From: Pseudomonadota bacterium
GTDB lineage: Bacteria > Campylobacterota > Campylobacteria > Campylobacterales > Sulfurospirillaceae
Direction: 5' to 3'
Assembly (NCBI GenBank): GCA_017860615.1
Contig: JAGDMU010000004.1
Coordinates: 62,001-126,000 of the forward strand
DNA: 64,000 nt
Below, in pieces: positions 19,047-28,164 of this stretch. The position numbers were made by a program, and so were the translations under genes. Position 1 is the stretch's first letter. Every line of letters starts with the position of its first letter. The notes under the pieces are model-generated. The model was given only the letters and a program-made list of their open reading frames with translations, ran no database searches and was not told the DNA's origin.

Positions 19047-20075
19047 CTAAGAGATACAAACACGGTTTTTACCACTTTTTTTGGCGCGATACATCGCTTC
19101 ATCCGCTCGTTTGATCGCCTCTTCCAAAGCGCTCTTTTCAACCGCACTCACGCCAAAACTGCATGTAATGTTTAATGACTCGATACCAGTGTTTGCGATA
19201 CTTTGACGTATTTTTTCAGCGATATCAGCACTCTTTTCTAGCTCAGCTTCCACCCACATCACAAACTCTTCCCCACCAAAACGTGCTATCACATCACTTC
19301 CTCGCAGATTGGCTTGGATGAGTTTACTCACGCCTTGCAATACTTTATCGCCCTTATCATGACCATAGGTGTCATTAATCGTTTTAAAATTATCGATGTC
19401 TGCAAAAATAATGCAGCCATTTTTACCCTCTTGAAGCCTCTTTTGAAGGGCTTCATCAAAACCATTGCGATTGAACAGTTGCGTTAGGGGGTCTTTTTGC
19501 GCAAGCGCTAAAATGCGCTCTCTCTCACTCTGGCTTTTCTCGATGATGCGTAGATACTCTTTAGCTTCACGTTTCATTTGCACATAACACAGCGTATCAC
19601 CTAGGTCATTTTCAACCCGAAATGCCGAGATAAACACATCTTTATAGCCTTGCTTGGATGTGCTTTTAAAGATGCCCGAAAACTCTTTAATGCGGTCTAA
19701 CTCCTCTTTGAGCCATACCTCTTTGGTATTGATATAAAAAGAAGCTTGCCTGTTTTGAAGCTCTTCTAATTCAAGTCCAAACAAGGCGTGATGGCTTCTA
19801 TTTTGCCAAATGTAATTACCTGCCTCATCCACAATGCTAATAGCATCATTGGAGTGTTCAAAAATGGTTTGAAACAGAATAAATTTCTGCCCAAACGCAT
19901 AAAAAAGCATATAAGCACACAGGCTTAAAAAAAGAATGAGAAGAATGAGCAACACATAAAAAGCACCTCGTTCATCATGGCTTATCATCGGCGTTATTTT
20001 GCTCAGAACTGCGCCTGCAACGCCTAGAGAAAAGAGGCTAAGCCCAATAAAAAGAGGTGTTTTTTTAGTGCGCAC
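19047..20075 (-). CDS. Diguanylate cyclase (PAS-GGDEF)
   Basis: Two TM helices, PAS, RGSDVIARFGGEEFVMW (GGEEF with upstream RxxD). Confidence 0.92.
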   Translation of the reverse strand: MRTKKTPLFIGLSLFSLGVAGAVLSKITPMISHDERGAFYVLLILLILFLSLCAYMLFYAFGQKFILFQTIFEHSNDAISIVDEAGNYIWQNRSHHALFGLELEELQNRQASFYINTKEVWLKEELDRIKEFSGIFKSTSKQGYKDVFISAFRVENDLGDTLCYVQMKREAKEYLRIIEKSQSERERILALAQKDPLTQLFNRNGFDEALQKRLQEGKNGCIIFADIDNFKTINDTYGHDKGDKVLQGVSKLIQANLRGSDVIARFGGEEFVMWVEAELEKSADIAEKIRQSIANTGIESLNITCSFGVSAVEKSALEEAIKRADEAMYRAKKSGKNRVCIS

Positions 20076-20077
20076 GT

Positions 20078-22102
20078 TTAGTATCCTATAAAGGCAAGCA
20101 GATGAACAACACTATAGGCTAAAACCCATGCCGTTATATTGGGGAAAAGGAGGTACAACAGACGCCATTTTGTCTCTTTAACTTCACTAAAAAAAGCGCC
20201 CATCGCCGCAAAGCACGGTGAATAGACCATCATCAAAATCAAAAAAGCGACACCCGCTTTAAAGTCAATGGACTCTCTTACCACCGCAATTAAGCCTTCA
20301 CTTGGCTCACTCTCTTCCATCTCCACCGAATTTAGCGCAGCCAAAGTGCCTACCGCGACCTCTTTGGCGGCAAGCCCCGTAATAGCGGCAATGCTCATCT
20401 TCCAATCAAACCCTAAAGGCTCAAAAACAGGCTCTATCGCTTTGCCGATGGTTCCGATGTAACTTTGCTCTAACGGCACAGAAACGCCATATTCATCCAG
20501 GGGATAAGTACTTAAAAACCAGATCACCAGTGAAGCACTGCCTATAAAAAGACCTGCGCGCTTTAAAAACAAAATGGAGCGAATCTGAAGCTCTTTGAGA
20601 AGCGCAAACAAAGAAGGCAGGCGGTATTTTGGCATCTCCATGACAAAGGGTTCACTTTGCCCTGAGAAGATCAGCCCTCTTAAGATGCGCGCTGCGACAA
20701 GCCCCAAAATAGCACCAATCACATAGATAGCAAACAGCAAGTTGCCCGCATTTTCAGGCTCAAAAAAAGCACTTACAAACAGCACATACACAGGTAGTCT
20801 TGCGGAGCATGAAAAAAAGCTAATGACCAACATCGTAATGAGTTTATCTTTGGGATTTTTAAGTGTCTTAGTTGCGATGTACGCAGGGATGGAACATCCA
20901 AAGCCTGTTACAAGGGGTATAAAACTCTTCCCATGCAAGCCAAAGCGTTTAAATATCCCATCAAGCAAATACGCCGTTCGTGCCATATAGCCAGTCTGCT
21001 CTAGCAGATTGATACCCAAAAACAAGATGATAATATTGGGCAAAAATCCTATCACCGCCCCAATAGAAGGAATGACCCCTTCGCTGATGGCTTGGTTTAT
21101 CACACCCTCAGGCAGTGCATTTTTCACCACATCCGCAAACGCTCCAACGACTTCCTCGATCCATGCCATAGGGATTTCACCTATCACAAATGTGACTTGA
21201 AACAGAAGCCACATAATGGCAAAAAAGAGTGGCAACCCAAACAGTTTATGAATCAAAAGCGTGTCTATCTTGCGACTCAGTGCATCATAGGATGGTTGTT
21301 TGACAGCGATAGAGCATAAAAACTTGATGATGGAACTTCGTGCCGATGCCATCACAAAAGCATGGTTTTCTTCTGCTTCAAGAATGCCCAGTTTGGCTTG
21401 TTCATGGAGTAGTACTTCGTAAAACTCTAAAAAGATGCGCTTATCGTGAATCAGTCGGTAAATGTCTTTATCATTTTCTAACAAACGAAGCGCGTAAAAA
21501 CGTTTATGGGGCGCTAACGCTTCATCTTTCTCCAAAAGTGCGCATAAGCGCTCTAAAGCCATCTCAATATTGCGGTCATACACAAGATTGTGATTGGCTT
21601 CGCCAAAAGCGTGCATCTCTAAAATCTTCTGCACCAGCACATCAACGCCCCGTGTCTCTTTGGCAGAGACCAACATCACAGGAACACCCAGTGCCTTGGA
21701 AAGCGTCACATTATCAATTGAACCACCACTTTTTTCAACCTCATCGATCATATTAAAACACAAAATGACCTTGGTATCGAGTTCTAAAAGTTGCAGAGTT
21801 AAGTCAAGATTTTTACTCACCGCGTTACTATCGATGACATTGATAATGAGGTCATACGCACCTTGCAATAAAAAACGCTTCGTCACCTCTTCATCGGGAG
21901 CATAAGCGTTAAGCGAGTAAATCCCTGGCAAATCGGTAATGATAACCTCATACCCACCCCTTGTTACATGCACCTCTTTTTTCTCAACCGTCACACCTGC
22001 AAAATTGCCTACTTTAAAACTAGCCCCTGAGATGGCATTAATGAGCTCACTTTTGCCCACATTCGGCTGACCAACGAGCGCCACACGAATCGTCTGGCTC
22101 AT
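20078..22102 (-). CDS. feoB: Ferrous iron transporter FeoB
   Basis: IRVALVGQPNVGKSELINAISG G-domain, GFGCSIPAYIATKTLKNPKDKLITMLVISFFSCSARLPVY. Confidence 0.96.
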   Translation of the reverse strand: MSQTIRVALVGQPNVGKSELINAISGASFKVGNFAGVTVEKKEVHVTRGGYEVIITDLPGIYSLNAYAPDEEVTKRFLLQGAYDLIINVIDSNAVSKNLDLTLQLLELDTKVILCFNMIDEVEKSGGSIDNVTLSKALGVPVMLVSAKETRGVDVLVQKILEMHAFGEANHNLVYDRNIEMALERLCALLEKDEALAPHKRFYALRLLENDKDIYRLIHDKRIFLEFYEVLLHEQAKLGILEAEENHAFVMASARSSIIKFLCSIAVKQPSYDALSRKIDTLLIHKLFGLPLFFAIMWLLFQVTFVIGEIPMAWIEEVVGAFADVVKNALPEGVINQAISEGVIPSIGAVIGFLPNIIILFLGINLLEQTGYMARTAYLLDGIFKRFGLHGKSFIPLVTGFGCSIPAYIATKTLKNPKDKLITMLVISFFSCSARLPVYVLFVSAFFEPENAGNLLFAIYVIGAILGLVAARILRGLIFSGQSEPFVMEMPKYRLPSLFALLKELQIRSILFLKRAGLFIGSASLVIWFLSTYPLDEYGVSVPLEQSYIGTIGKAIEPVFEPLGFDWKMSIAAITGLAAKEVAVGTLAALNSVEMEESEPSEGLIAVVRESIDFKAGVAFLILMMVYSPCFAAMGAFFSEVKETKWRLLYLLFPNITAWVLAYSVVHLLAFIGY

Positions 22103-22326
22103 GCGCATTGCTCGATTAAAATGGCTTCAGCCTCTTCTTTACGAAGCGCTACAATGGTACTTTCCACACGCACATCAAACGTTCCTTTGGCAATGGTCAT
22201 TGCTAAAAGCGTGATGGGAGAGCCTAAGGAAAAACCCATGGATAAAAGACGGTAACTCAGAGGCGCTTTAGCTGTAATTTTGGTAATGGTATAGCTCTGA
22301 TTGAGCTTGGCTTCGGAGAGTTTCAT
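22099..22326 (-). CDS. feoA: FeoA
   Basis: 75 aa, SYRLLSMGFSLGSPITLLAMTIAKGTFDVRVESTIVALRKEEAEAI. Confidence 0.9.
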   Translation of the reverse strand: MKLSEAKLNQSYTITKITAKAPLSYRLLSMGFSLGSPITLLAMTIAKGTFDVRVESTIVALRKEEAEAILIEQCA

Positions 22327-23075
22327 AGGGCATCTTTTGAGGTAAGATTGAGATGTTTAAAGATGTAGCCTTGCACAAAATCAACGCCTAAAGACTTTGC
22401 AATTCTAAAATCCTCCTCACTCTCAACCCCCTCTAGCACACTTTTTTTGCCTTGTGCTTTGGCAAAGGCTAAAAAGCCTTTGAGAATTTCTTGATAATCC
22501 TCGCATGCTCTAATTTTTGAAAGCCATGTACGATCAAATTTTAAAAACTGAGCCCTTTTAGTTAGGTCAAAGCAAAACGGTTTTTTATCATTGCCAATAT
22601 CGTCTTGTGCGATGGGAATACCGCTTTTTTGAATCTCATCTAAACAGTGTGAAAGCAGTGTGGTTTGCATATCATCCGTATTTTCGGTGACTTCAATGCA
22701 AATATCCTGCACCTCTTCAAACAGATCATGCCAATACGCGATCTTTTCACTATCGCTAAAATTATGTGGATCGATGTTGACGAACAACATACCGCCTTCT
22801 TGGGGGCGATGGGCTAATTGCATGATTTTTAAGGCACGCTCTAGCCTGAAAAAAAGCTCTTTGACTTGGTGCGCTACTTGCAAAATGGGGGTTGGAGGGA
22901 TTTGTTTGCCATTTAAAACAAAACGAGCCAATGCTTCGTAACCGTAAATATCGCCATTTTTCATATCGATGATGGGTTCATACTCAACCCAAAAACTTTG
23001 TGTCTCAATGATATTGCAGATATCATCGTAATTAAGCAGTTGTTCGTATGTAGGAGTTGTAGGGATAGACATCAT
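22323..23075 (-). CDS. EAL-domain protein with altered DDFGTG loop
   Basis: YGYEALARF, CIEVTEN, IAQDDIGNDKKPF, VLEGVESEED; overlaps feoA by 4 nt. Confidence 0.88.
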   Translation of the reverse strand: MMSIPTTPTYEQLLNYDDICNIIETQSFWVEYEPIIDMKNGDIYGYEALARFVLNGKQIPPTPILQVAHQVKELFFRLERALKIMQLAHRPQEGGMLFVNIDPHNFSDSEKIAYWHDLFEEVQDICIEVTENTDDMQTTLLSHCLDEIQKSGIPIAQDDIGNDKKPFCFDLTKRAQFLKFDRTWLSKIRACEDYQEILKGFLAFAKAQGKKSVLEGVESEEDFRIAKSLGVDFVQGYIFKHLNLTSKDAL

Positions 23076-23134
23076 AAAACCTTTGGAAATAGCTAAAATG
23101 AGTCCTAATGCACGTTAGGACTCACTTGAAGCGT

Positions 23135-23449
23135 TTATTTTTCGAGCATACATCCGCCGTTAGGATTGTATTTTTTACAGAGTTCACAAAAGACAGAGCT
23201 TTCGCTTCGTTTCGCGCAGATAAATTCAATCGCTTTACGCTTGGCTTCGTTTTTGAATTTATTCATCGCATTATGGTTCAAGAAATTGGTGAGCATAATC
23301 ACCAACGTCACATCTTGCGGAATCTCTTTTTTTACCACAGAAGGATTTCTCGCATCCCAGTGCGTAACCTTCTCAAAAGAGAAATCCTGTAAAACAGAGG
23401 CTATGGAATCAATTTTATCGCCACCTATGACAAGTACTGCTGACATCAC
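23135..23449 (-). CDS. DUF2325 protein with C-terminal cysteines
   Basis: AVLVIGGDKIDSIASVLQDF...CELCKKYNPNGGC. Confidence 0.75.
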   Translation of the reverse strand: MMSAVLVIGGDKIDSIASVLQDFSFEKVTHWDARNPSVVKKEIPQDVTLVIMLTNFLNHNAMNKFKNEAKRKAIEFICAKRSESSVFCELCKKYNPNGGCMLEK

Positions 23450-23459
23450 TTCTCCTTTT

Positions 23460-23490
23460 TGATAATTATTATTGAAATAATAAGATAGTT
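23460..23490. promoter_or_regulatory. Fur-box-like A/T-rich repeat between divergent genes
   Basis: TGATAATTATTATTGAAATAATAAG. Confidence 0.4.
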
Positions 23491-23603
23491 AACCTTAATT
23501 TCTTTTAAATTTGAGAATAGTTATCAGTTAATGCAAAAAAATCCCTTTATCCTTTTTACAATGGGAGTTCGCTAAAATAACGTTTACTTATTTTGGAGCT
23601 ACC

Positions 23604-24353
23604 ATGACACTCTCTTCCATTGCCCTTACATTTGCCGAAGCCAATCGCTATTTTAACACCGAACTCTCTGCACATTTTCGAGCTATTGATGAAGGTAGCC
23701 TTATGCCAATGCTGCTTATTTTTGCACTCTCCTTTGGGTATGGTGTCGTTCATGCCATAGGACCAGGTCATGGCAAAGCTCTTGTAGCGGGTTATCTTTT
23801 AGCCAACCCTACCAAACGCTCTCATATATTTCAAATAGGCTTTATGATCGCCATTGTTCATGCACTCTCTGCGCTTGTCGTAACACTGGCAGCAACGTAT
23901 CTCATCCAAATCAGCGCTATGAAACTTTTTCGCCAAGTCAATCCACCGCTATTTCAAATCTCAGGAGCGCTCATTGTTCTTATGGGTTGTTGGTTACTCT
24001 ATGATGTGTGGCGTTCACGAAGTATCACTAAAGAGAGTATTCGCCCTCAGAAAAGTCGTTTTGGTGTTGTAGTTTTAGCAGGCGTTGTGCCCTGCCCTGG
24101 TGTGATTACCCTCTGCTTTTTTGCCATTACATTAGGGCACATCACCATTGGTATGATCGCAGCTGTCTTTATGAGCCTTGGCATGGGACTCACTATCTCA
24201 CTGGCAGGATTGCTGATAAACACCCTTCAAAAAGCACGTCCTATCGTAACACAACCACGTTGGTTCTGGGCATTGCGTTTTATAGGTGTTTTATGTGTCA
24301 TCGCTTTAGGGATTTGGTTCTTACTCAATCCTATGTCCACACGAGCGTTTTAG
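23604..24353 (+). CDS. NicO/RcnA-family nickel/cobalt transporter
   Basis: GVVHAIGPGHGKALVAGYLLA, GVVPCPGVITLCFFAITLGH, SLGMGLTISLAGL. Confidence 0.85.
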   Translation: MTLSSIALTFAEANRYFNTELSAHFRAIDEGSLMPMLLIFALSFGYGVVHAIGPGHGKALVAGYLLANPTKRSHIFQIGFMIAIVHALSALVVTLAATYLIQISAMKLFRQVNPPLFQISGALIVLMGCWLLYDVWRSRSITKESIRPQKSRFGVVVLAGVVPCPGVITLCFFAITLGHITIGMIAAVFMSLGMGLTISLAGLLINTLQKARPIVTQPRWFWALRFIGVLCVIALGIWFLLNPMSTRAF

Positions 24354-24356
24354 TTC

Positions 24357-25769
24357 ATGTTGAAAAAATTTCTTTTAGCCTTTCTATTTTTAATGCTACC
24401 CTATCAGCTCTATGCCTGTGCACTCTGTTCGCTGTATACACCCTCTGCAACGGTGAGCATCAACTTAGAAGGCACACCTACTAAGATAGAGACGATAACC
24501 TTTCAATGGACCTTTAGCCAAGATTTCATCAATACCCTTTTAGAGCGTTACGATGAAAACCATAACAAAAAGCTTGATCCTAAAGAGTTGGAGCGCATTA
24601 AAATCATTTTGGAAAATTACATTGCAAAACGTCATTATCTTACCAATATTGAATACGTGAGTAGTGCGAGTGCGCAAGCCGAAGTCAAAAAAATTCCTCT
24701 TAAAATCGTCAGTAAATCGTTTTGGCAAGAAGCGGATACACTGGTTTTTCGTTTCACGACAAAGGTCAACCAAGACCTTACAACAGGCGATGAGCTTTCG
24801 TTTGTCATTGAAGATAAAGAAGAGTATTTTAAATTTTTAGTCCATACCGTGACACATACGATTTCTGAGCCTTTTGCGCTTGAATTTAACCTTTTTAACC
24901 ATATCGCTTTTACCAAAATAACCAATGGACAAACCTTACAACCCAAAGAGCAACACACAGAAGTCACAACGCCACAACCACAAGAGCAACCCAAAGAGCT
25001 ACCACCTTCAATGTCATGGTTGCAATCACGCCTTATGCACATGCAACAAAACATCCAAGAAGCCATCACCACGTTAAAAGAGAAAGGTACATTCACAGCC
25101 TATGCCCTATTCTTGGGCATCTCCTTTTTATACGGTCTGCTTCATGCCGCTGGACCTGGGCACGGTAAAGCGCTTGTCAGCTCTTACCTCTTTGCCTCCA
25201 AACATCGCTACAGCAAAGCGCTCAGCATGGCAGCACTCATTGGCATCGTGCATACCTTTGCAGCTTTTTTGCTCACCCTTGTCATTTACGCCTTGTTCGA
25301 TCTTTTCTTTAATGCCTTTTTTATCAATGTCACCTACTATGCGACCAAACTCTCTGCACTCATCATTATGGGTATTGAGGGTTATTTGGTGTTGGGGAAA
25401 ATCAAAGCAATGCGAAGTACCCCAAAAATTGTCTCGTTTTCAGCACATCCCTTTGCGTGTCGCTGTTCAGCGTGCTCACCAAAATCCCAAAGCAGCGATT
25501 GGGGCGTGGTTCTTAGTGCTGGCATCATTCCCTGCCCTGGGACTATTACGATTTTTATTTTTGCGCTAAATACGGGAGCTTATCTTTTAGGCTTTTTAGC
25601 AGCTCTAAGCATGAGTCTAGGAATGAGCTGTGTCATCGCGCTTACTTCATTAGCCGCAGTCTTTACCAAAAATCGTTTTCAAACCAAAAGCCCTAAAATA
25701 CTTATCTACAGCGAGATGATCAGTCTTGCCATTATGTTAGGTCTTGGCTTCATACTACTCATTGCTTAA
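24357..25769 (+). CDS. DUF1007-like domain fused to NicO-family transporter
   Basis: N-terminal EF-hand-like DENHNKKLDPKE; C-terminal HAAGPGHGKALVSSYLFA, AGIIPCPGTITIFIFAL. Confidence 0.83.
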   Translation: MLKKFLLAFLFLMLPYQLYACALCSLYTPSATVSINLEGTPTKIETITFQWTFSQDFINTLLERYDENHNKKLDPKELERIKIILENYIAKRHYLTNIEYVSSASAQAEVKKIPLKIVSKSFWQEADTLVFRFTTKVNQDLTTGDELSFVIEDKEEYFKFLVHTVTHTISEPFALEFNLFNHIAFTKITNGQTLQPKEQHTEVTTPQPQEQPKELPPSMSWLQSRLMHMQQNIQEAITTLKEKGTFTAYALFLGISFLYGLLHAAGPGHGKALVSSYLFASKHRYSKALSMAALIGIVHTFAAFLLTLVIYALFDLFFNAFFINVTYYATKLSALIIMGIEGYLVLGKIKAMRSTPKIVSFSAHPFACRCSACSPKSQSSDWGVVLSAGIIPCPGTITIFIFALNTGAYLLGFLAALSMSLGMSCVIALTSLAAVFTKNRFQTKSPKILIYSEMISLAIMLGLGFILLIA

Positions 25770-25778
25770 GGAGCAGAT

Positions 25779-26294
25779 GTGTTTTTTCGCTTGATTGTTT
25801 TCGCCTGTTGTCTCAGCACCTTTTTAGGGGCGCATCCGCATGTTTTTATCGACACCAAGGTAAATGTATTGCCAGAAAAGATCGTTTTGACATGGAGTTT
25901 TGATGAGATGAGTTCGGCTATGCTTATGGACGATTACGATAAAAACAAAAATAAAAAACTCGATCCTGATGAAGTGGCTTTTATGGAGAAAGATCACTTT
26001 AGAACATTAGAGCCTTACACCTACTTTACTCATATGTCCGATGGTAAAGATGAGTTTGATCTTAAACGCATTATCGAATTTAACGCCTCTTTTGAGAACA
26101 AAAAGCTTATCTATACCTTTGCGATTCCCAAACCAAAATTTAAAAAATATGAACTGCGTTTTTACGATGCGGAGATGTATGTTGCACTCATTGTCAAAAA
26201 AGAGTGGTTGCACTGTTCTGATGGTATTAAATGTAAAGTGGAGAGTTACGACGCGGACTTTTACTACGCGTATAAAGTCGTTGTCCAAGAGTAA
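25779..26294 (+). CDS. DUF1007 periplasmic protein
   Basis: Signal peptide, GAHPHVFIDTKVNV, MLMDDYDKNKNKKLDPDEV. Confidence 0.85.
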   Translation: MFFRLIVFACCLSTFLGAHPHVFIDTKVNVLPEKIVLTWSFDEMSSAMLMDDYDKNKNKKLDPDEVAFMEKDHFRTLEPYTYFTHMSDGKDEFDLKRIIEFNASFENKKLIYTFAIPKPKFKKYELRFYDAEMYVALIVKKEWLHCSDGIKCKVESYDADFYYAYKVVVQE

Positions 26295-26318
26295 AGAGAA
26301 GGCATTTTGCCTTCTCTT
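26294..26318. terminator. Bidirectional stem-loop terminator between convergent genes
   Basis: AAGAGAAGGCA-TTT-TGCCTTCTCTT. Confidence 0.75.
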
Positions 26319-26321
26319 CGT

Positions 26322-26456
26322 TTAGCACGTGCATTTGCAGAAAAGCAGACGCTCTTTTGCACTTTTTTGAGTCGATGCTTCGACCTTTTCACCTTTTTTT
26401 GATTGATCTAAACGCTCATTTTTGGACTGAGCATAAGCCATCTCGCACGCACTCAT
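26322..26456 (-). CDS. 44-aa small protein ending FCKCTC, coupled to flavodoxin (not in ORF track)
   Basis: MSACEMAYAQSKNERLDQSKKGEKVEASTQKSAKERLLFCKCTC*; ATGA overlap with the flavodoxin stop; terminator directly follows. Confidence 0.65.
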   Translation of the reverse strand: MSACEMAYAQSKNERLDQSKKGEKVEASTQKSAKERLLFCKCTC

Positions 26457-26959
26457 GCGCACTCCTTGAGTGAAGTATTTAACTGTTCGCACCATGTTGC
26501 AATGCGACTGTCTGTCAGTTCACTTTGATTGTCCTCATCAAGGGCAAGCCCTACAAATTTACCGTCAATCACCGAAGCTGAGCTGTCATAAGAGTAGCCT
26601 TTGTCTTCCCATGCGCCAATGACTTTGGCCCCTTTTTCGACCACCGTATCGTATATAAGACGCATACCACTTACAAAATCACTTCCATACCCTTCTTGAT
26701 CCCCTAGCCCAAAGAGTGCTACGATTTTACCACTCAGGTCTGCTGATTTGAGATGACTCATAAAGCTATCCCAGTCATCTTGCAAATCACCATCGTACCA
26801 TGTAGATGTGCCTAAAATGAGCATGTCATATTTGGCAAGATCATCACCATTTTTTAACTTACCCACATCGTAAATATCCGTATTTAAATGTTTTTGAATT
26901 TTCAAAGCCGCATCAGCAGTATTACCATTGGTGCTTCCGTAAAAAACAGCTATTTTCAT
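26453..26959 (-). CDS. fldA: Flavodoxin
   Basis: KIAVFYGSTNGNTADAALKIQ, GTSTWYDGDLQDDWDSF, GLGDQEGYGSDFVSGM. Confidence 0.95.
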   Translation of the reverse strand: MKIAVFYGSTNGNTADAALKIQKHLNTDIYDVGKLKNGDDLAKYDMLILGTSTWYDGDLQDDWDSFMSHLKSADLSGKIVALFGLGDQEGYGSDFVSGMRLIYDTVVEKGAKVIGAWEDKGYSYDSSASVIDGKFVGLALDEDNQSELTDSRIATWCEQLNTSLKECA

Positions 26960-26983
26960 AAACTCATTCTCCTTTATTAAGAT

Positions 26984-27430
26984 TTAGTAGATAGTATAAG
27001 GGACTAATTTTAGGGTGTATTCAATGCCTAAAGCATCGAGTTTTGGACTACGAATAGGCACATGTTTTCTGAAATTTTCATTTCTAGGAAAGAGCAGATA
27101 GATGTGCTTACACTCTTGCGATGCGAGCAGATCAATCGCACGGTTTATCTCTTCATGTGCTTCAAGATCAACCCTATGCTCTATGGTTTTCCAGGTTGGA
27201 TATAAGTGTAATGCCTCTGCACACTCCTCACTTTGAATCACAATGCGTGAGCTCTCTTGCGTAATCGCTTTGTCAGGGTTTTGACGCTTTACGCGACTAA
27301 ACACATGGTGTGTAAAAAGCTCATAACTGTTGATGGTAAAACAAAGATTGGGATGCTTTGCAAGCAATGCCAAATCTTCTTTATCAAAACGTTTACTGAT
27401 TTCGTGTAGGGTTGAATGCACTTCGGACAT
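26984..27430 (-). CDS. Conserved hypothetical, co-directional with flavodoxin
   Basis: 148-aa ORF, no recognised motif. Confidence 0.65.
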   Translation of the reverse strand: MSEVHSTLHEISKRFDKEDLALLAKHPNLCFTINSYELFTHHVFSRVKRQNPDKAITQESSRIVIQSEECAEALHLYPTWKTIEHRVDLEAHEEINRAIDLLASQECKHIYLLFPRNENFRKHVPIRSPKLDALGIEYTLKLVPYTIY

Positions 27431-27448
27431 CGGTCACCTCTTTTTGTT

Positions 27449-27472
27449 TTTGAAATGATAACCGTTTTCAAA
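27449..27472. promoter_or_regulatory. Fur-box-like inverted repeat
   Basis: TTTGAAATGATAACCGTTTTCAAAT (TTTGAAA / TTTCAAA) upstream of the hypothetical-flavodoxin genes. Confidence 0.45.
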
Positions 27473-27537
27473 TAAGAAGTCAATATCTTTTTATTCAATT
27501 CGCTGTAAAATATATTTTTTACTTATGAGGAGCCGTT

Positions 27538-28164
27538 ATGCCACTGGATCTTTGGACGTTTTTAATCGCTATTACCGTGCTTACAATGACCCCAGGCGCG
27601 GACACGATGATTGTTATTCGCAACACACTAAGAGGTGGAGTGAAAGATGGATTGGTGTCAAGCTTAGGGATTTGTTCAGGTCTTTTTGTGCACGCGACAC
27701 TTTCAGCAGTGGGTATTTCAGCGATTTTACTCTACTCTGCAACTGCTTTTACTTTTTTAAAAACATTGGGGGCACTCTATTTACTCTGGCTAGGCTTTAG
27801 CTCCTTAAAATCATTTTGGAATGCAAAAAGAGTCCATCAAACACCTGTTGCACAAAAAGTATTTTCTTTTAGAATCTCTTTGCAAGAGGGCTTTTTATCG
27901 AACGTACTTAATCCTAAAGCAGTTATTTTTTACATGGCATTTTTGCCACAGTTTATCTCACATGAACATTCAGCGCTGATGCAGTCACTTTTTTTAGCGC
28001 TCTTACATTTTAGTATCGCAACACTCTGGCAAGCGATATTAATCTATACGATTGTTTCAGCCAATGGTTTTATCACGAAAAAAAACGTACGCCAAAGTCT
28101 CGATGCCATTTCTGGCATCGTTATGATAGGTCTTGGCATCCGACTTTTTTTAGAAAAGCGTTAA
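27538..28164 (+). CDS. LysE/RhtB-family exporter
   Basis: FLIAITVLTMTPGADTMIVIRNTLRGG, FLSNVLNPKAVIFYMAFLPQF. Confidence 0.9.
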   Translation: MPLDLWTFLIAITVLTMTPGADTMIVIRNTLRGGVKDGLVSSLGICSGLFVHATLSAVGISAILLYSATAFTFLKTLGALYLLWLGFSSLKSFWNAKRVHQTPVAQKVFSFRISLQEGFLSNVLNPKAVIFYMAFLPQFISHEHSALMQSLFLALLHFSIATLWQAILIYTIVSANGFITKKNVRQSLDAISGIVMIGLGIRLFLEKR

